The notes below the pieces were generated by a model. That model ran no database searches and was not told where the DNA came from. It worked only from the letters and a program-made list of their open reading frames with translations. The translations under genes were made by a program, and so were the position numbers. Positions 5,657 through 7,135 of a stretch of 7,135 nucleotides of DNA are shown piece by piece. The DNA comes from Bacillota bacterium (GTDB lineage Bacteria > Bacillota > Clostridia > Acetivibrionales > DSM-1351): NCBI GenBank assembly GCA_023426005.1, contig JAFABO010000223.1, positions 1 to 7,135 of the forward strand. Direction: 5' to 3'. Numbering within the stretch: position 1 is the stretch's first letter; every line of letters begins with the position of its first letter.

Positions 5657-6079
5657 TTAGTTAGTCTCATATAATGAAACTTTAAATCCAACATCGGCTG
5701 ACGCCAATTTCATTAAATCAATACCCAACCTTTCAATTGCCCCTAATTCACTTTCAACAAAGTAACGACACCTATGCGAACGGTTATCTATGTCTGCAAC
5801 CTCAATATCAACTTCAATCTTTAAATGCCCAGACAAATCCGCTTTTAGTAAATTCATTGCAAAGGCTGGGGTATAATTTCCTTCCATATTACCTAGTGCT
5901 AAATATTGATTTTCAGTAAACTCTTTAGAATATTTAACAATTTTTTTACTTGCTTCTTCTAAATCAATTTGCTGAATATAGCACTTTTGGTAAGCTGTAA
6001 CAAACTCCGATACAGCTAATATTTTTAATTCTATTAAATCATCATCTTGCCATACTTTTTCAAATATAATATTATTCAT
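5657..6079 (-). CDS. Probable immunity protein for the adjacent toxin domain
   Basis: A 140-aa soluble acidic protein with no signal peptide or membrane segment. It contains a helical first half (EFVTAYQKCYIQQIDLEEAS), a beta-rich centre (LSGHLKIEVDIEVADIDNR) and the segment HRCRYFVESELGAIERLGID. It lies immediately downstream of a toxin C-terminal domain with 14 bp between the toxin stop and this ATG (6077-6079). Its ribosome binding site AAAGGAAGG (6087-6095) overlaps the toxin stop codon, the usual layout of toxin-immunity modules, in which the second protein binds and neutralises the first in the cytoplasm. I do not recognise a named family, so the role rests mainly on context. It appears intact, and a terminator follows. 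Confidence 0.7.
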   Translation of the reverse strand: MNNIIFEKVWQDDDLIELKILAVSEFVTAYQKCYIQQIDLEEASKKIVKYSKEFTENQYLALGNMEGNYTPAFAMNLLKADLSGHLKIEVDIEVADIDNRSHRCRYFVESELGAIERLGIDLMKLASADVGFKVSLYETN

Positions 6080-6093
6080 GTCGTTTCCTTCCT

Positions 6094-6519
6094 TTACTTG
6101 AATTTAAAATCATCAAATGCCCCTGTTGTTTTGTTATATACATAGTGTATATTCACCTTATTACCACTAGAATCTGTAACTACTGATTGCATTTTTACCC
6201 ATCCATCTGAGGAAGGCCATCTTGTGTCTCCCATTTTAAATGGTAATTCTTCTGCATTTAATAATGGATTTGATTTTACTTGCTCCATTGCCATCTGCTC
6301 ATTTAAAGTATTCGGTAGCACTCGACCTGTTTGTCCATTTCCTGCAACTTTAGCAGGATTTCCAACATTACTTCCTTTGGTATACCAATCATACTCAGTT
6401 AGATTTTTTGCTACTTTTCCATCTGGTCCAACATAAAAATCAGTCTTACCCGCTCCCTCACTACAAGAACTATCCTCATTATATAATTCCTGTCCCAATT
6501 CCTCAACCAAAAAATGCAA
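6094..6519 (-). CDS. Orphan polymorphic-toxin C-terminal domain, 5'-truncated
   Basis: About 141 residues, with the open frame continuing five codons further to a TAA at 6535-6537. The sequence KTDFYVGPDGKVAKNLTEYD is typical of the junction that opens toxin C-terminal domains. It is followed by GNPAKVAGNGQTGRVLPNTL, RWPSSDGWVKMQSVV, and an ending IHYVYNKTTGAFDDFKFK. Modules of this kind end Rhs, CdiA and LXG-type secreted toxins; many are nucleases of the BECR fold, but I see no motif that proves an enzymatic activity. No ATG exists near the N-terminus. A TTG at 6517-6519 has only a weak GGAAG before it. The delivery and repeat parts of the protein are missing, and an IS110 gene ends 47 bp upstream. 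It may be silent, or a cassette recruited by recombination to a full-length toxin gene. Confidence 0.7.
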   Translation of the reverse strand: MHFLVEELGQELYNEDSSCSEGAGKTDFYVGPDGKVAKNLTEYDWYTKGSNVGNPAKVAGNGQTGRVLPNTLNEQMAMEQVKSNPLLNAEELPFKMGDTRWPSSDGWVKMQSVVTDSSGNKVNIHYVYNKTTGAFDDFKFK

Positions 6520-6565
6520 GTAACTTCCAGTGCCTTAAATGTCTGTTTTTTGAATTAACAATCTA
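6520..6565. mobile_element. Approximate right-end junction of the IS110 element with the toxin remnant
   Basis: The transposase stops at 6566 and the toxin frame is interrupted by TAA at 6535-6537, so the element boundary must lie in or near this 46-bp gap. No inverted repeat or target duplication is evident, as expected for IS110. The exact base cannot be set without the left end or an empty site. Confidence 0.4.
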
Positions 6566-7135
6566 CTAATCTTTTTGATATGGCCTGTATTCCGTTTTGG
6601 TCTTCATCATACCGTAGATAATCCTCACAAGCCGCCTTGCCACGCACACAAGGGCCTGTGGTTTGTTTTTACCTTCTTTAACCTTCTGTTCAAAATACTC
6701 CCTGAATACCGGATGCCTTGGTTTTCCTGATGGCGATATGGCTACCATTTGTACCGCCATGAAATGGAATATGGCATTCAATGCCCTGTTGCCGTTCCTG
6801 CATCTTTGGTCTTTACCCTTTCCGGCAGAGCTGAACTGCACAGGAGCCAGACCCATGAACCGGGCCAGCTTGTCGGAGTCAGGGAAACGGTTGATGTCTC
6901 CAATTTCAGAGATTAATTGTGCTTCGGTTACAAGGTCAATGCCTGGCATGGTGTGCAGCTTGTAGCCTGTCAAGGGCAGCAGCTTCCGCAGCTCAGCATC
7001 AATCTCTGAAATCAGTTCCTTGTTGTGCCTGATTTCCTTGACGATGTTTCTGACGATAAAATCCCTTTCCGGTTGATAGTCCTTCCTTGTATCTCCGTCC
7101 TTTTCGATTATGGCTAGAATTTCATGGATACGCTG
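6566..7135 (-). CDS. IS110-family transposase, C-terminal part (runs off right edge)
   Basis: The minus strand is open from the right edge to TAG at 6566-6568, giving 189 codons. A helical linker (EKDGDTRKDY ... ELISEIDAELRKLLPLTG) leads to the Transposase_20 domain: YKLHTMPGIDLVTEAQLISE (58-77 of the visible part), then FMGLAPVQFSSAGKGKDQR (93-111, with the conserved serines), then NAIFHFMAVQ, RHPVFREYFE and a closing RIIYGMMKTKTEYRPYQKD. IS110 enzymes pair an N-terminal RuvC-like DEDD domain with this serine-containing domain and use a bridge RNA for target choice. The N-terminal domain lies outside the window. There are no more than about 46 bp between its stop and the toxin remnant. So if a bridge RNA exists it should lie upstream of the gene (IS110-group layout), not here. 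The visible part has no stops or shifts. Confidence 0.9.
   Translation of the reverse strand, partial: QRIHEILAIIEKDGDTRKDYQPERDFIVRNIVKEIRHNKELISEIDAELRKLLPLTGYKLHTMPGIDLVTEAQLISEIGDINRFPDSDKLARFMGLAPVQFSSAGKGKDQRCRNGNRALNAIFHFMAVQMVAISPSGKPRHPVFREYFEQKVKEGKNKPQALVCVARRLVRIIYGMMKTKTEYRPYQKD

Noticed and set aside
6520..6565. Bridge RNA of the right-hand IS110 downstream of its gene
   Set aside because: Fewer than 50 bases separate the stop codon from the toxin remnant, too short for a bridge RNA; an upstream location outside the window is more likely.

Overview
The window looks like accessory DNA from a Gram-positive, Clostridia-like member of the Bacillota. The base composition is moderately AT-rich, ribosome binding sites are strong AGGAGG-type, and the IS110 transposases and toxin-immunity genes resemble those common in Clostridia. 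This placement is an inference, because no taxonomic marker gene is present. Every gene I can support is on the minus strand, so transcription runs from right to left.

The left part (about 1-3400) is the start of a phage-tail-like extracellular contractile injection system (eCIS) operon. In transcription order it holds a small helical protein of 69 aa, a 160-bp AT-rich spacer with two operator-like 14-mers, a 745-aa double-AAA ATPase (Afp15/Pvc15 type), a 190-aa DUF4255 tail-cap protein (Afp16/Pvc16 type; TAATG overlap with the ATPase), and the first 30 codons of a contractile tail sheath protein that runs off the left edge. A hairpin lies between the cap and sheath genes. A rho-independent terminator at about 3448-3490 separates this operon from the genes to its right.

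The middle part (about 3500-5650) is a graveyard. It contains a frameshifted immunity-like gene preceded by a possible toxin tail, a start-less TPR-like immunity remnant, a 5'-truncated IS110 transposase fragment, and about 700 bp with no intact gene. That last stretch holds several hairpins, a GC-rich open frame with a repeated Thr-Thr-aromatic motif, and a terminator.

The right part (about 5650-7135) is an orphan polymorphic-toxin C-terminal domain followed by its probable immunity gene, with the toxin's ribosome-binding-site/stop/start arrangement intact. The toxin's N-terminal part is missing. Directly upstream, in the same orientation, is the C-terminal 189 codons of a second IS110-family transposase that runs off the right edge.

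Taken together, the left genes build and assemble a contractile injection particle. The right two thirds record repeated arrival, truncation and decay of toxin-immunity cassettes alongside IS110 elements. Whether those toxins were ever cargo of the injection system cannot be decided from this window.
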